From assembly GCA_016463375.1 (NCBI GenBank), contig JAEMRK010000008.1:1-43555 (forward strand): a stretch of DNA of 43,555 nucleotides, written 5' to 3'. The position numbers and the translations under genes were made by a program. The stretch's first letter is position 1. Every line of letters begins with the position of its first letter. Shown here one piece after another: positions 8,715 through 19,065 of this stretch. The stretch comes from Parachlamydiales bacterium (GTDB taxonomy: Bacteria > Chlamydiota > Chlamydiia > Chlamydiales > JAEMRK01). Under the pieces are notes generated by a model that saw only the letters and a list, made by a program, of their open reading frames with translations, was not told where the DNA came from and did not search any database.

Positions 8715-8744
8715 TTGACAGAAACAAAAAAACTCGCTTAAAAT
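8715..8744 (+). promoter_or_regulatory. groESL promoter
   Basis: A perfect TTGACA at 8715-8720 and TAAAAT at 8739-8744 are separated by 18 bases, a near-consensus sigma-70/sigma-66 promoter. The transcript would begin near 8751, leaving a leader of about 50 bases with an AGGAGAG ribosome site before groES. Confidence 0.7.
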
Positions 8745-8803
8745 AGTTTTTCCAACAACTTTTCTTCCCTTCAACAAGGAATCCATACAACAGGAGAGAC
8801 CTC

Positions 8804-9097
8804 ATGGCTACTATTAAGCCCTTAGGCAATCGTGTTCTAGTCAAACGTTCAAAAACAAGAGCTTCTAAAGGTGGTATCTTACTTCCTGAATCAGCACAAG
8901 AAAAGCCCAAAGAGGGTGAAGTGATGGCTGTAGGTGAAGGAACGACTAATGACAACGGACAATTACAAACTTTAACAGTAAATGTGGGCGATCGCGTTCT
9001 TTTTTCTTCTTACGCAGGCACTGAAATTAAACAAAATGAGAGCGAAGAAGAGCTTCTTATTTTAACCGAAGACGATATTTTGGGAATTTTGGCCTAA
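8804..9097 (+). CDS. groES: Co-chaperonin GroES
   Basis: 97 residues, the normal length. It is the lid of the GroEL chamber in the cytosol. The N-terminal IKPLGNRVLVKR, the mobile-loop region KGGILLPESAQEKP, and GDRVLFSSYAGTEI are typical. An AGGAGAG Shine-Dalgarno precedes the ATG. It is followed by groEL after 21 bases and is controlled by the CIRCE operator and promoter upstream. Confidence 0.97.
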   Translation: MATIKPLGNRVLVKRSKTRASKGGILLPESAQEKPKEGEVMAVGEGTTNDNGQLQTLTVNVGDRVLFSSYAGTEIKQNESEEELLILTEDDILGILA

Positions 9098-9112
9098 TCT
9101 TTAAGGAGATAA

Positions 9113-10786
<1,674 letters not shown>

Positions 10787-10793
10787 CTTGATT

Positions 10794-10820
10794 GAGGGAG
10801 CTTTTTAAGCTCCCTTATTT
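10794..10820 (+). terminator. Rho-independent terminator after groEL
   Basis: GGGAGCTT at 10796-10803 pairs perfectly with AAGCTCCC at 10807-10814 around a TTT loop, followed by the T-rich TTATTT. It would end most groESL transcripts before the fmdB-like gene. Confidence 0.75.
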
Positions 10821-10837
10821 GAACGCGGATAATATCT

Positions 10838-11080
10838 ATGCCAACTTATGACTATAATTGTAAAGCTTGTGGAAAATCATGTGAATTTCGCCAAAGTATT
10901 ACAGCAGAACCCATAACGCTATGTCCTCATTGTCACAAAGACACACTTGAAAGAGGCGTTGGTGGTGGATCTGCTATACTACGTTTTACTGGAAGCGGTT
11001 TTTACATTACAGATTATGCCAATCCATCAAAAGACGATTCTGAAAAATGCGGATGTGGCAAAAACAAATGTGAAAAATAA
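10838..11080 (+). CDS. FmdB-family zinc-ribbon protein
   Basis: 80 residues. The N-terminus MPTYDYNCKACGKSCEF and then LCPHCHKDTLER give the four cysteines of the small FmdB zinc ribbon. GGGSAILRFTGSGFYITDY follows, as in the family's usual GSGFYxTDY stretch. The tail is lysine- and cysteine-rich. These proteins are called putative regulatory proteins but their function is not established. No good Shine-Dalgarno is seen. It follows the groEL terminator by about 20 bases and may be expressed by read-through. Confidence 0.88.
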   Translation: MPTYDYNCKACGKSCEFRQSITAEPITLCPHCHKDTLERGVGGGSAILRFTGSGFYITDYANPSKDDSEKCGCGKNKCEK

Positions 11081-11084
11081 GTTA

Positions 11085-11108
11085 AAAATCCCATTTACAA
11101 GGGGTTTT
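11085..11108. terminator. Hairpin between convergent fmdB-like gene and prmA
   Basis: AAAATCCC at 11085-11092 pairs with GGGGTTTT at 11101-11108 (one G-T pair) around an 8-base loop. The A and T runs flank the G+C core on both sides, so it could stop transcription from either direction. It ends at the prmA stop codon. Confidence 0.55.
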
Positions 11109-11917
11109 CATTTGCAAAAATGAAATGCAGACCAACACTCTTCTTCAATTTCGCTTATATATTCACCATAACGATCAACACACTCTTGTAAGTATTTTGA
11201 GCGGTTTTGCTCTAAAATTCCGGAAACAAGAAAATGTCCTGGTAATTGATGCAATTGCTTCAATGAATTCCATGCAACTGTCTGTTCTGATGGAATCATA
11301 TTAATTAAAAAAAGATATTCATTTGATTCTGAAGCATTGAAAACAAAATCTTCAGGTTCTGTCCATACAATAGAATTTAAACCATTTAATTCAGCATTAG
11401 ATTGAGCATGTTCCAAAGCATCATTATCAATATCAATACCGATTACTTTTTTTGCGCCACAAGCTAAAGCTACGATACTTAAAATGCCAGAACCGCAGCC
11501 GATATCTATCACTGTTTTACCTTGAACCATCCCCTTCATCATTTGCATCATTAAACGCGTAGTTGGATGAGAGAGATCCCCAAATCCAGGACCTGGTAAT
11601 AATTTTAAAGCAGGTGCAGGATGATCAATTAATTCTTGTTCAAATAAATTAATGTAAAGATAGCCATTATTATAACCTGGTGAAAAAGTTTCCCATTGAT
11701 TTTCCCAATCAATAAAAGGAGTGCCGATTTCAGAAATTTCTTTAATCGATTTCAATTCTTTAGCAAATGGAAGTTTATCCATTTCACCATAGAGTTTCAC
11801 CTCACCAGTTGATGGATCTGAAAGACTATAAGGATTTTGCAAACCTTGTCTTTTCAGCTCTTCAAGAGCGTCTTCTTCTTTATAACCAGTTTCTAATAAA
11901 CAGCATAAATGGGGCAT
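11108..11917 (-). CDS. prmA: Ribosomal protein L11 methyltransferase-like protein
   Basis: 269 residues. A class I SAM-dependent methyltransferase fold is clear: VIDIGCGSGILSIVA (motif I) then GIDIDNDALEHAQSNAELNGL, which is typical of PrmA. The upstream PGFGDLSHPTTRLM stretch corresponds to the PrmA segment PGxAFGTGxHxTTR, somewhat altered. Where PrmA usually has the active-site stretch N-I-L-A, this protein has NMIPSEQ, so the substrate could differ. The N-terminal L11-binding domain is divergent. AAGGAG lies 12 bases before the ATG. It is the last of three minus-strand genes (trkA, trkH, prmA), 75 bases after trkH. Confidence 0.8.
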   Translation of the reverse strand: MPHLCCLLETGYKEEDALEELKRQGLQNPYSLSDPSTGEVKLYGEMDKLPFAKELKSIKEISEIGTPFIDWENQWETFSPGYNNGYLYINLFEQELIDHPAPALKLLPGPGFGDLSHPTTRLMMQMMKGMVQGKTVIDIGCGSGILSIVALACGAKKVIGIDIDNDALEHAQSNAELNGLNSIVWTEPEDFVFNASESNEYLFLINMIPSEQTVAWNSLKQLHQLPGHFLVSGILEQNRSKYLQECVDRYGEYISEIEEECWSAFHFCK

Positions 11918-11992
11918 TTAATTTAAATCTCCTTAACCCGAAGGGAACAAATTAAATAATAGTTTTTTAAATGTCATCTAATAAAATTTAAT

Positions 11993-13639
11993 TTAGTAAT
12001 TTTTCCAAAACGACGGCATAAATAATAATAGAATTACAAAGAATTCTAAACGTCCAATGATCATTAAAAAAGATGAAAAAAACAGTCCAAAACTAGATAA
12101 GAATGCAACTGACTCAGTTGGTCCCGCAGCTCTAAAGCCTAAACCGACATTACTTATCATGCTACCAGTTAAAGTAAATGCAGTTTGTAAATCGAGACCT
12201 TCTAAAAGATAAACAAATGTGCCAAGTAATATCGATGCAATAAATATAAAGAAGAATGCATAAACCATTGTTGTCATCTGACGAGTCACTGGTTGATGAT
12301 TGATATGAAAAACGCTAATACGTTCTGGTCTGTAAATTGAGTTCATTTTTGTTTTGAATAAACCAAATAAAAGATAGGTGCGTATAGTTTTTAAACCACC
12401 CGATGTTGATCCCGACATACCTCCTAAAAACATACTCATTAATAAAATCATTTGGCTTAAATAAGGCCAAAAATTGTAATTAACGATTGAAAAACCAGTT
12501 GTCGACAAGAAAGAAATTGTTTGAAAACAACCTAAGCGGACAGCATCAGAATAACTTACATCGAATGACGAACCATTTAAAAAATAAACGAAAGTATTTT
12601 TGATATTTAGAATAACAACAGATGAAAATACAACGCATATTATCAAATAACAAAGTAATTCAACATCCTTTAAACGGCGAAATTGTTTTCTGATTAAAAA
12701 GTAATATAAAGAAAAATTTAAACTACCTAAAAACATGAAAATGATAATTATCCATTCCACAACAGGGCTTGAATAAGATGCTATATTCGAATTGCGAACA
12801 CAAAAACCACCAGTTGATACAGTTGAAAAAGCAATGCAAATCGCATCAAAAAATGAAAGTTCTTGGTTGAAAATTTCTAATAAGACAATTTGCAAACCTG
12901 TTAAAGCAAGATAAATCGAACATGTTAAGCGAGCAGTTTGACGAATGCGAGGTGCAACTCCATCTTTAACAATACCTGTAGCTTCCGCTTGAAATAAAAG
13001 TTTTGCACCCATACCAAGTGCTGGAAGCACTGCAATAAATACTAGCACAACACCTATACCACCAATCCATTGCATAAAACTGCGCCAAAACAGAAGCCCT
13101 TTCGGAACAGCCTCAATACCTTCAAACAAAATCTGTCCATTAGTAAAATCTCGAACAGGCTTTACAGTACCGTAATAACTATAGTGCGCTGGTGGGGTAT
13201 CTAAAACTGTGAATTCAATTGGTATTTCATTTTTTGAATGAGATTCATAATGTTTAGGGCAAAGTATTGTAGCGCCCGCAGTTGTTAAACCAGACGTTGC
13301 CTCAAAATAGGCTTGAGAATAACTTTTTAGCGTTTGGCTAAAAACAAACGGCAGTGCAGCAAATAAAGGAGATAATAGCCAAATGAGTGCAACTAATAAC
13401 AAACCTTCTTTACGAAATAATTTTCCTTGGGCTGTACGACCGACTAAATAAAGACCTCCAGCACAAAAAGTCGTTATAACAATTGTTTTGACAAATGCCC
13501 ACGTGGAGTGCCCATAACCTGGATGTTCGGTTCCTGGAATGTAATCAAAATGAACAGAAACAATGAGGGGTATAATCAGCACAATTGAAAATGCAAATAA
13601 ATAGCGGCTAAAAATTTTTGCAATTTCAGGCCAACGCAT
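11993..13639 (-). CDS. trkH: Trk potassium uptake channel, membrane subunit
   Basis: 548 residues, strongly hydrophobic with many membrane segments. The four pore-loop repeats are visible, each with a filter glycine: TSGLTTAGAT, AFSTVSTGGFC, SFLSTTGFS and GSMISNVGLGF. GMSGSTSGGLKTIR before the last pair is a conserved Trk/Ktr stretch. It brings in K+ with the cytosolic regulator TrkA. The loop at residues ~130-175 is longer than I expect for the family. Its ATG shares one base with the trkA stop (TAATG), indicating translational coupling. Confidence 0.93.
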   Translation of the reverse strand: MRWPEIAKIFSRYLFAFSIVLIIPLIVSVHFDYIPGTEHPGYGHSTWAFVKTIVITTFCAGGLYLVGRTAQGKLFRKEGLLLVALIWLLSPLFAALPFVFSQTLKSYSQAYFEATSGLTTAGATILCPKHYESHSKNEIPIEFTVLDTPPAHYSYYGTVKPVRDFTNGQILFEGIEAVPKGLLFWRSFMQWIGGIGVVLVFIAVLPALGMGAKLLFQAEATGIVKDGVAPRIRQTARLTCSIYLALTGLQIVLLEIFNQELSFFDAICIAFSTVSTGGFCVRNSNIASYSSPVVEWIIIIFMFLGSLNFSLYYFLIRKQFRRLKDVELLCYLIICVVFSSVVILNIKNTFVYFLNGSSFDVSYSDAVRLGCFQTISFLSTTGFSIVNYNFWPYLSQMILLMSMFLGGMSGSTSGGLKTIRTYLLFGLFKTKMNSIYRPERISVFHINHQPVTRQMTTMVYAFFFIFIASILLGTFVYLLEGLDLQTAFTLTGSMISNVGLGFRAAGPTESVAFLSSFGLFFSSFLMIIGRLEFFVILLLFMPSFWKNY

Positions 13640-15006
13640 TAGAATAACTCTTGTAGTTCTGATGCATATCTAGGATGGGTAATTGCAATAACTGTATCCC
13701 CCGGAGATAAAACACATTGACCATTGGCAATTAAAATACGCCCGCGATTTTGAATGACTGCAAACAAAAAATCTTTTGGTAAATAAGGACCCATTTCAGC
13801 AATAGGAATTCCTGTAATTTTACAATCTTGAGAGATTTTAATTTCCATTACTTCGGCTTGATCATTGTAAAATGAAACAGCAGAATTTACATTGTCAGAG
13901 CTAATCATGGCCAGTATCTGATTTTCACAGCTCATTCTTGGTGAAAAAACATGAGACACTCCCATGTTTTTTGCGATATTCATCTGTCTTGTATCAGCAA
14001 GTGAGACCATGACTTGTTTACAGCCAGAAGCTATGGCTAAATTAGCAGCTAATAAATTGACCTCATCGCGTTTTGTAGTCGCTATAAAAGCATCTGCACA
14101 ATCAACGCGCTCAGAGTTATAAAAATCAATATTCAATCCATTTTGATGAATTATGACAGCTTTTAATAATGTTTCGCTCAGTTCTCTACAACGCGCAGCA
14201 TCTTTATCGATTATCCGTACATGAACACCTAATTGCAAAAGCAGTTCAGCTAAATGACAATTGATTAAAGTTCCACCAATCAAAATCACTGAACGTGCTT
14301 TTTCTTGTTGAATCCCTAAAAAATAATGCAACGTTAACATAACTGTCGTCTCACCAATAAAAGTCACCTCATCACCTGGTATTAAATGATCCTTGCCATG
14401 AGGAAAAATAACGTTTTCTTGGTTATCAAGTCCTGCACCTTTTTCAGAATTTCGGCGTATTAAGCCAACGACAATACCATGTGGTAATTCAAGTTTTTCA
14501 AGAGGTATATGCCCTTTTTTCCAATGACTAGGTATCGGTAAAGTGATCATTTGAACCGCACCATGCGCAAAATTTTGAACAAAAATTGCTCCTGGATACA
14601 GCAAAGATTTGTAAAAGTCTCTGGCAACTAACAGCTCAGGACAAATGAGATGGTCTGCATAAAATAAGCGGCTAAAATCAAGTCGCATCGAATTAATGTA
14701 ATTTGATGAGTGCACACGAGCCAGTGTTCTTGGGAAACCCAATTGTTTAGCAATAGTGCAGGCAACCAAATTAACTTCGTCGTTATTAGTAAATGCTAAT
14801 AAAAGATCTGGTGCATGCTGCACCAGATCTTCAAGAATTTTCCAGTTAGTCCCAGAGCCGACTTTAATTGCCAAATCGAGATTTTGTGAGGCTTTGTGGA
14901 GTTTATTTTTATCGTGATCAATAAGAAATACGCTATTGCCTTTTTGCGAGACAAGTGCTGCAATATGCATACCGATATCCCCGGCCCCAACAATGACAAT
15001 ATTCAT
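13639..15006 (-). CDS. trkA: Trk potassium uptake regulatory subunit, two RCK halves
   Basis: 455 residues, about the E. coli TrkA length. The first Rossmann half begins IVIVGAGDIGMHIAAL with acidic D30 ending its second strand (FLIDHDKNKL). The second half starts near residue 232 with VILIGGTLINCHLAEL and IIDKDAARC. In the second half the G-x-G-x-x-G pattern is degraded (GGTLIN), so the first site probably carries the nucleotide. RCK C-terminal regions follow each half. It gates TrkH at the inner face of the membrane. A good promoter (15031-15059) and AAGGA ribosome site precede it. Confidence 0.93.
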   Translation of the reverse strand: MNIVIVGAGDIGMHIAALVSQKGNSVFLIDHDKNKLHKASQNLDLAIKVGSGTNWKILEDLVQHAPDLLLAFTNNDEVNLVACTIAKQLGFPRTLARVHSSNYINSMRLDFSRLFYADHLICPELLVARDFYKSLLYPGAIFVQNFAHGAVQMITLPIPSHWKKGHIPLEKLELPHGIVVGLIRRNSEKGAGLDNQENVIFPHGKDHLIPGDEVTFIGETTVMLTLHYFLGIQQEKARSVILIGGTLINCHLAELLLQLGVHVRIIDKDAARCRELSETLLKAVIIHQNGLNIDFYNSERVDCADAFIATTKRDEVNLLAANLAIASGCKQVMVSLADTRQMNIAKNMGVSHVFSPRMSCENQILAMISSDNVNSAVSFYNDQAEVMEIKISQDCKITGIPIAEMGPYLPKDFLFAVIQNRGRILIANGQCVLSPGDTVIAITHPRYASELQELF

Positions 15007-15030
15007 TTTTAAAATCCTTTTTAGAGTTCT

Positions 15031-15059
15031 ATTCTAAACCAAAAAAAGCTTCAGAGCAA
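15031..15059 (-). promoter_or_regulatory. Probable promoter of trkA-trkH(-prmA)
   Basis: On the minus strand TTGCTC (15059-15054) and TAGAAT (15036-15031) are 17 bases apart, about 25 bases before the trkA ATG. The match to consensus is moderate. Confidence 0.45.
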
Positions 15060-15078
15060 AGATTTTTACTCGATTGTC

Positions 15079-15108
15079 TTGCTTAAAAACCAAGCCATTA
15101 CCTATTAT
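15079..15108 (+). promoter_or_regulatory. Probable promoter of tRNA-Arg and the genes behind it
   Basis: TTGCTT (15079-15084) and TATTAT (15103-15108) are 18 bases apart. Transcription would start near 15115, seven bases before the tRNA 5' end. Confidence 0.5.
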
Positions 15109-15121
15109 ACTCCACTTATTT

Positions 15122-15195
15122 GCACTGGTAGCTCAACTGGATAGAGTACCCGGCTACGAACCGGGCGGTTAGAGGTTCGAGCCCTCTCCGGTGCA
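15122..15195 (+). tRNA. tRNA-Arg, anticodon ACG
   Basis: A full cloverleaf can be drawn: acceptor GCACTGG with CCGGTGC, anticodon stem CCCGG/CCGGG around CTACGAA, and a T arm with GTTCGAGCC. The anticodon ACG lies at 15156-15158 and would be edited to ICG by a TadA deaminase. The 74-base gene has discriminator A and no encoded CCA, so it depends on a CCA-adding enzyme; a candidate lies at 27898-29106. The next coding region starts only 12 bases downstream. Confidence 0.95.
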
Positions 15196-15207
15196 AATCT
15201 TTCTCTT

Positions 15208-15846
15208 ATGGAACTATACGTTTTCCCCTCTGGTCCTTTTTCGACCAACGCTTATTTACTCGGATTTCCTGAAACAGGAATAGCTTGTCTTATTGACCCA
15301 GCTCCAGATTGCTTCGATGATGTTTGTCATGTTCTTAACACCAAAAAATGGATGTTAAAAAAGATTTTACTGACGCATTCTCATTGGGATCATTTTGGTG
15401 ATCTTGCAAAATTCAAAAGTAAATTTAATGTACTAGTTGCTGTTCATCCTGCTGATAAAGGCAATTTAATTAAGCCTGGTAGCGATGGTCTACCTTGTTT
15501 CATAGCCATGCAAGCAGTTGTACCCGATGATGATTTAATCGATGGTCAAGTCATCGACATTGAATCGACAAAGTGGTTGGTGATTCATACACCGGGTCAT
15601 TCTCCAGGATCAATTTGTCTTTATTGCAAAGAAGCTGGTATTTTAATAAGCGGTGATACTTTATTTAAAGGATCAATAGGTAATCTTTCATTTCCTACAT
15701 CGAATCCAGATGCGATGTGGCCCTCTTTGAAAAAATTGGAAGCTCTTCCCAAAGAGACCATATTTTATCCAGGACATGGAGAGCATTCAACAATTGGTGC
15801 TGAATCTTGGTTAAAAGACGCCGAAAAAATCTTCAAAATAAATTAA
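15208..15846 (+). CDS. Metallo-beta-lactamase-fold hydrolase, glyoxalase II-like
   Basis: 212 residues. The zinc-binding motif THSHWDHFGD, the HTPGHSPGS histidine, SGDTLF aspartate and PGHG histidine give the full binuclear site of the family. Length and motifs fit the short YcbL/GloB-like group, which hydrolyses thioesters, but the substrate cannot be read from sequence. It starts 12 bases after tRNA-Arg and has no Shine-Dalgarno, so it is probably on the tRNA primary transcript. The peroxiredoxin gene follows after 35 bases. Confidence 0.88.
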   Translation: MELYVFPSGPFSTNAYLLGFPETGIACLIDPAPDCFDDVCHVLNTKKWMLKKILLTHSHWDHFGDLAKFKSKFNVLVAVHPADKGNLIKPGSDGLPCFIAMQAVVPDDDLIDGQVIDIESTKWLVIHTPGHSPGSICLYCKEAGILISGDTLFKGSIGNLSFPTSNPDAMWPSLKKLEALPKETIFYPGHGEHSTIGAESWLKDAEKIFKIN

Positions 15847-15881
15847 TTTTTAATATATTTAACTCATAGGAGTTCATAACG

Positions 15882-16469
15882 ATGGGATCACTAGTCGGAC
15901 AAGAGGCGCCTAATTTTTGCGTTCAAGCCGTTGTTGATGGAGAGATTTTTGATAATTTTTCTTTAGCAGATCACAAAGGTAAATACATCATACTGCTTTT
16001 TTATCCATTGGATTTTACATTTGTTTGCCCAACTGAGTTGCACGCTTTTCAAGAAAAATTAAGTGAATTTCAAGAAAGAAATGCTTTAGTAATCGGATGT
16101 TCTATCGATAGTCCCTATTGTCATATGGCTTGGTTAAAGACACCGAAATCTACAGGAGGTATCGAAGGAATCCATTTCCCACTAATTTCTGACTTAAATA
16201 AACAGGTCGCAAAACTTTATGATGTCTTGAATGAAGATGCAGGAGTTGCATACCGTGGTTTATTTTTGATTGATAAAGATGGTGTGATACGTCATATGAC
16301 AATTAATGATTTAGCAATTGGTCGATCAGTTGATGAGGCTTTGCGGGTTCTAGATGCTTTATTATACCACGAAAAACACGGCGAAGTGTGCCCTGCTAAC
16401 TGGAGTAAAGGATCTAAAGGCTTTAAACCAACACAACAAGGTCTAAAGGATTTTTACGTAGAGGTTTAG
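15882..16469 (+). CDS. ahpC: 2-Cys peroxiredoxin (AhpC/TSA family)
   Basis: 195 residues. It reduces peroxides in the cytosol using a thiol donor such as thioredoxin. The peroxidatic cysteine lies in DFTFVCPTELHAF and the resolving cysteine in HGEVCPANW near the C-terminus, the typical 2-Cys arrangement. FLIDKDGVIRH is the usual conserved strand. AGGAG precedes the ATG. It is followed nine bases later by the efflux pump genes, so oxidative defence and efflux may share a transcript. Confidence 0.93.
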   Translation: MGSLVGQEAPNFCVQAVVDGEIFDNFSLADHKGKYIILLFYPLDFTFVCPTELHAFQEKLSEFQERNALVIGCSIDSPYCHMAWLKTPKSTGGIEGIHFPLISDLNKQVAKLYDVLNEDAGVAYRGLFLIDKDGVIRHMTINDLAIGRSVDEALRVLDALLYHEKHGEVCPANWSKGSKGFKPTQQGLKDFYVEV

Positions 16470-16478
16470 TAAATAACG

Positions 16479-17945
16479 ATGAATAAAGAGGCTTTTTTCC
16501 AAAAATCACGCCAAGGAACAAGCCTCTTATTTGTCGTTTTTTTTCAGCTCATAACGAGCTGTACAAACGTTACAACTCCTTTTGAATTAGCCCCCATATG
16601 TCCAGATACATCTTGGTTATCTCCTAATTTAGAAAATACTGAGGTCACATCTTGCAACCAACCTGTTTACCCTAATAAAGAAATACCTTTGGGATTATGT
16701 CAACTTGTTGACATAGGTTTAGAAAATAGCGTTCTAACAAGACAAACATGGGCTTCTGCCCGTATTGCAGCAGCACAATACGCAGAAGAGTTATCAAACT
16801 ATTATCCCGACGTCAACCTTCAAGGAACTCTAAGCCGCGCCAAAACTCCTACATTTGGCGGATTTAGCTCAGGCGATGCCGTTGAAACGACATTACTTAC
16901 AACGTACGGCCCTCAACTTACCTTAAGTTATTTGTTGCTGGATTTTGGACAAACTAAAGCTGCCAGTGAAGCATTGCGTCAAACTCTTTTAAATGCTAAT
17001 TGGACGCACAATCGGCAAATTCAAACTGTAATTCAAAATATCGCATCGGATTACTTTAATTATGTATTTACACAAGAACAACTCCAAGCTAGCGAAGCCA
17101 ATCTAAAAGATGCAAACACTAATCTTCAAGCTGCTGAACAAAAACATATCATGGGTATATCGGATATCTCTGATGAACTATCTGCTAAAACTCAACGGGC
17201 ACAGATCTTACTCACGGTGTTAAACGATCGCCAAGAGATGCAAGATGCATTAGCTCAACTGTTGAATGATTTAGGTGTTCCGTCAGACATACCCGTCAAA
17301 TTAGAGTCATTGCCAGAAGATCCTCCTATTGAAAATGCCTGTAAGAATATTCAACAGTATTTGGCAGAAGCTTATTCACTAAGGCCCGATTTAATGGCTG
17401 CTCGGTCCGATTTGATGTCCAAAAAAGCTAATTTATCTGCTGCTAAACGAGCGACAAATCCAACCCTTTCTTTTAGTGGCACAGGTGGTCGTACATTTTA
17501 TGCCAAAGGCTATCATGATGATTATGATTACGACTCTGTACTGACGTTAAGTATACCTTTGTTTAAGGGATTTTACTATCGCAACCAAGTCAAACAAGCC
17601 AAAGCGACTCTTGAACTTTCAAGAGCCACGTTAGCTCAATTAGAGCTAAGTGTTAGCTATGACGTCGTCACAAGCTACCGCAATCTTTTAATTGCAAAAG
17701 AACAAATTCATGCAGGCAAAGACTATCTGGTCGCAGCACAAAAGTTTTATGCAGCCGCGCTAAGTAAATATAGAGCAGGCACAACAGATTTCACAACACT
17801 AATGGCAGCACAAGCAAGTCTTGCTAATGCAAGATCAGCTTATGTCAATGCTAAATCTAATTGGTACATAGCACTTAAAGAATTAGCTTATTCTACCGGT
17901 AGCCTTTCACCCCAATCGTGTAAAATTCAACCTTGTCTAGAGTAA
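16479..17945 (+). CDS. Outer-membrane efflux lipoprotein, TolC/OprM (NodT) family
   Basis: 488 residues. The N-terminal hydrophobic run ends in a lipobox ITSC with acceptor C28, so it is probably lipid-anchored in the outer membrane. Two similar halves rich in helical heptads follow, as in OprM-type channel proteins: near 90-330 and 330-470, with GPQLTLSYLLLDFGQ and LTLSIPLFKGFYYRNQVKQA at the corresponding beta-strand positions. It is the exit duct of the tripartite pump encoded by the next two genes. It begins nine bases after the peroxiredoxin stop. Confidence 0.9.
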   Translation: MNKEAFFQKSRQGTSLLFVVFFQLITSCTNVTTPFELAPICPDTSWLSPNLENTEVTSCNQPVYPNKEIPLGLCQLVDIGLENSVLTRQTWASARIAAAQYAEELSNYYPDVNLQGTLSRAKTPTFGGFSSGDAVETTLLTTYGPQLTLSYLLLDFGQTKAASEALRQTLLNANWTHNRQIQTVIQNIASDYFNYVFTQEQLQASEANLKDANTNLQAAEQKHIMGISDISDELSAKTQRAQILLTVLNDRQEMQDALAQLLNDLGVPSDIPVKLESLPEDPPIENACKNIQQYLAEAYSLRPDLMAARSDLMSKKANLSAAKRATNPTLSFSGTGGRTFYAKGYHDDYDYDSVLTLSIPLFKGFYYRNQVKQAKATLELSRATLAQLELSVSYDVVTSYRNLLIAKEQIHAGKDYLVAAQKFYAAALSKYRAGTTDFTTLMAAQASLANARSAYVNAKSNWYIALKELAYSTGSLSPQSCKIQPCLE

Positions 17946-17955
17946 GGAAGCGATT

Positions 17956-19065
17956 ATGTCTAATAAAGGTTTTTTTCGAAATATCTGTACACTTACAGTA
18001 TTCTTAATATTGGTGGGGTGTTCGCAAAAACAAGTTGCCCTACCAAGACCTGCTCCATATGTAACTGTAGTAAAGGCCCAATCAAAAGACGTTCCTTATT
18101 ACATTGACGCCATTGGCCAAGCCTCAGCCTATGTCACAGTTAATTTAGTACCACAAGTAACTGGCATTCTGACTCATTCATATTTTATCCAAGGCCAAAA
18201 AGTGAGGGCTGGTGATCTTTTATTAACTATAGATGACCGATCTTACGTTGAAGCGTTAAAGCAAGCAGAAGGGCAACTTCAAGAAAACCAAGCGAATTTG
18301 GATTATAACCAACAGGTAGTAAAAAGTTATGCAGGTTTACTTAAGGATGAATACGTTTCTAAACTCAACTACCAGCAATTTCAGTCCAATGTTGTCGTTA
18401 CAGAAAGTTTAGTTAAACAATCACAAGCAGCAGTAGAAACTGCAATGATTAATTTGAGTTATACCAAAATTTTTGCCCCATTTGATGGTGTTATCGGGAT
18501 ACAAATTATTGATAATGGAAATTTAGTTACTGCTGGTCAAACAAACCCAATTGCCGTCATCAATCAAGTGACACCGATAAGAGTTCAATTTGCAGTCCCC
18601 GAACGTTTTTTTTCCGATGTTAAAAAATATTACCATACAAATCCACTAATGGTCGTAGCAACGATTCCTGGAACTACGATTAGTTACACTGGTGTCATGT
18701 CTTTTTTAGATAATGCGATAAATGCGCAAACAGGCACTTTTATTGTTAAAGGAACATTTAAAAATGAAGATCAAGCTTTATGGCCTGGGCAATATGTAGA
18801 TGTAAATTTAATTTTGTATACTATACCGAAAGCAGTATTAGTACCCTCTGAGGCCATTAAACTTGATACTCAAGGCAACTATGTTTTTGTCGTTGATGAA
18901 AATCAAGTAGCAGAAAAACGAGTTGTTACTCTTGGTCAAATTCAAGGAAATGAAACCGTAATTTTAACAGGTCTTAATGTTGGTGAAACTATTGTAGTTG
19001 AAGGGCAGCTTGGTGTCATACCGGGACAGACAGTGCAAATCAAATCATCAGCGGCTAAAAAATGA
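17956..19065 (+). CDS. RND efflux periplasmic adaptor (membrane fusion) lipoprotein
   Basis: 369 residues. Lipobox LVGC with C22 predicts an inner-membrane lipid anchor. The biotinyl-lipoyl halves (VPQVTGILTHSYFIQGQKVRAGDLLLTID and the later YTKIFAPFDGVIG) flank a helical hairpin at about 95-160. Beta-barrel and membrane-proximal domains follow (WPGQYVDVNL, LVPSEAI). It links the RND pump to the OprM-like channel. AAGGAAG precedes the ATG, and its stop overlaps the RND gene start by four bases (ATGA). Confidence 0.93.
   Translation: MSNKGFFRNICTLTVFLILVGCSQKQVALPRPAPYVTVVKAQSKDVPYYIDAIGQASAYVTVNLVPQVTGILTHSYFIQGQKVRAGDLLLTIDDRSYVEALKQAEGQLQENQANLDYNQQVVKSYAGLLKDEYVSKLNYQQFQSNVVVTESLVKQSQAAVETAMINLSYTKIFAPFDGVIGIQIIDNGNLVTAGQTNPIAVINQVTPIRVQFAVPERFFSDVKKYYHTNPLMVVATIPGTTISYTGVMSFLDNAINAQTGTFIVKGTFKNEDQALWPGQYVDVNLILYTIPKAVLVPSEAIKLDTQGNYVFVVDENQVAEKRVVTLGQIQGNETVILTGLNVGETIVVEGQLGVIPGQTVQIKSSAAKK

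Noticed and set aside
8665-8955. Minus-strand open frame across the groES promoter
   Set aside because: It runs over the CIRCE operator, promoter and the 5' part of groES and has no family features; most likely a chance frame.
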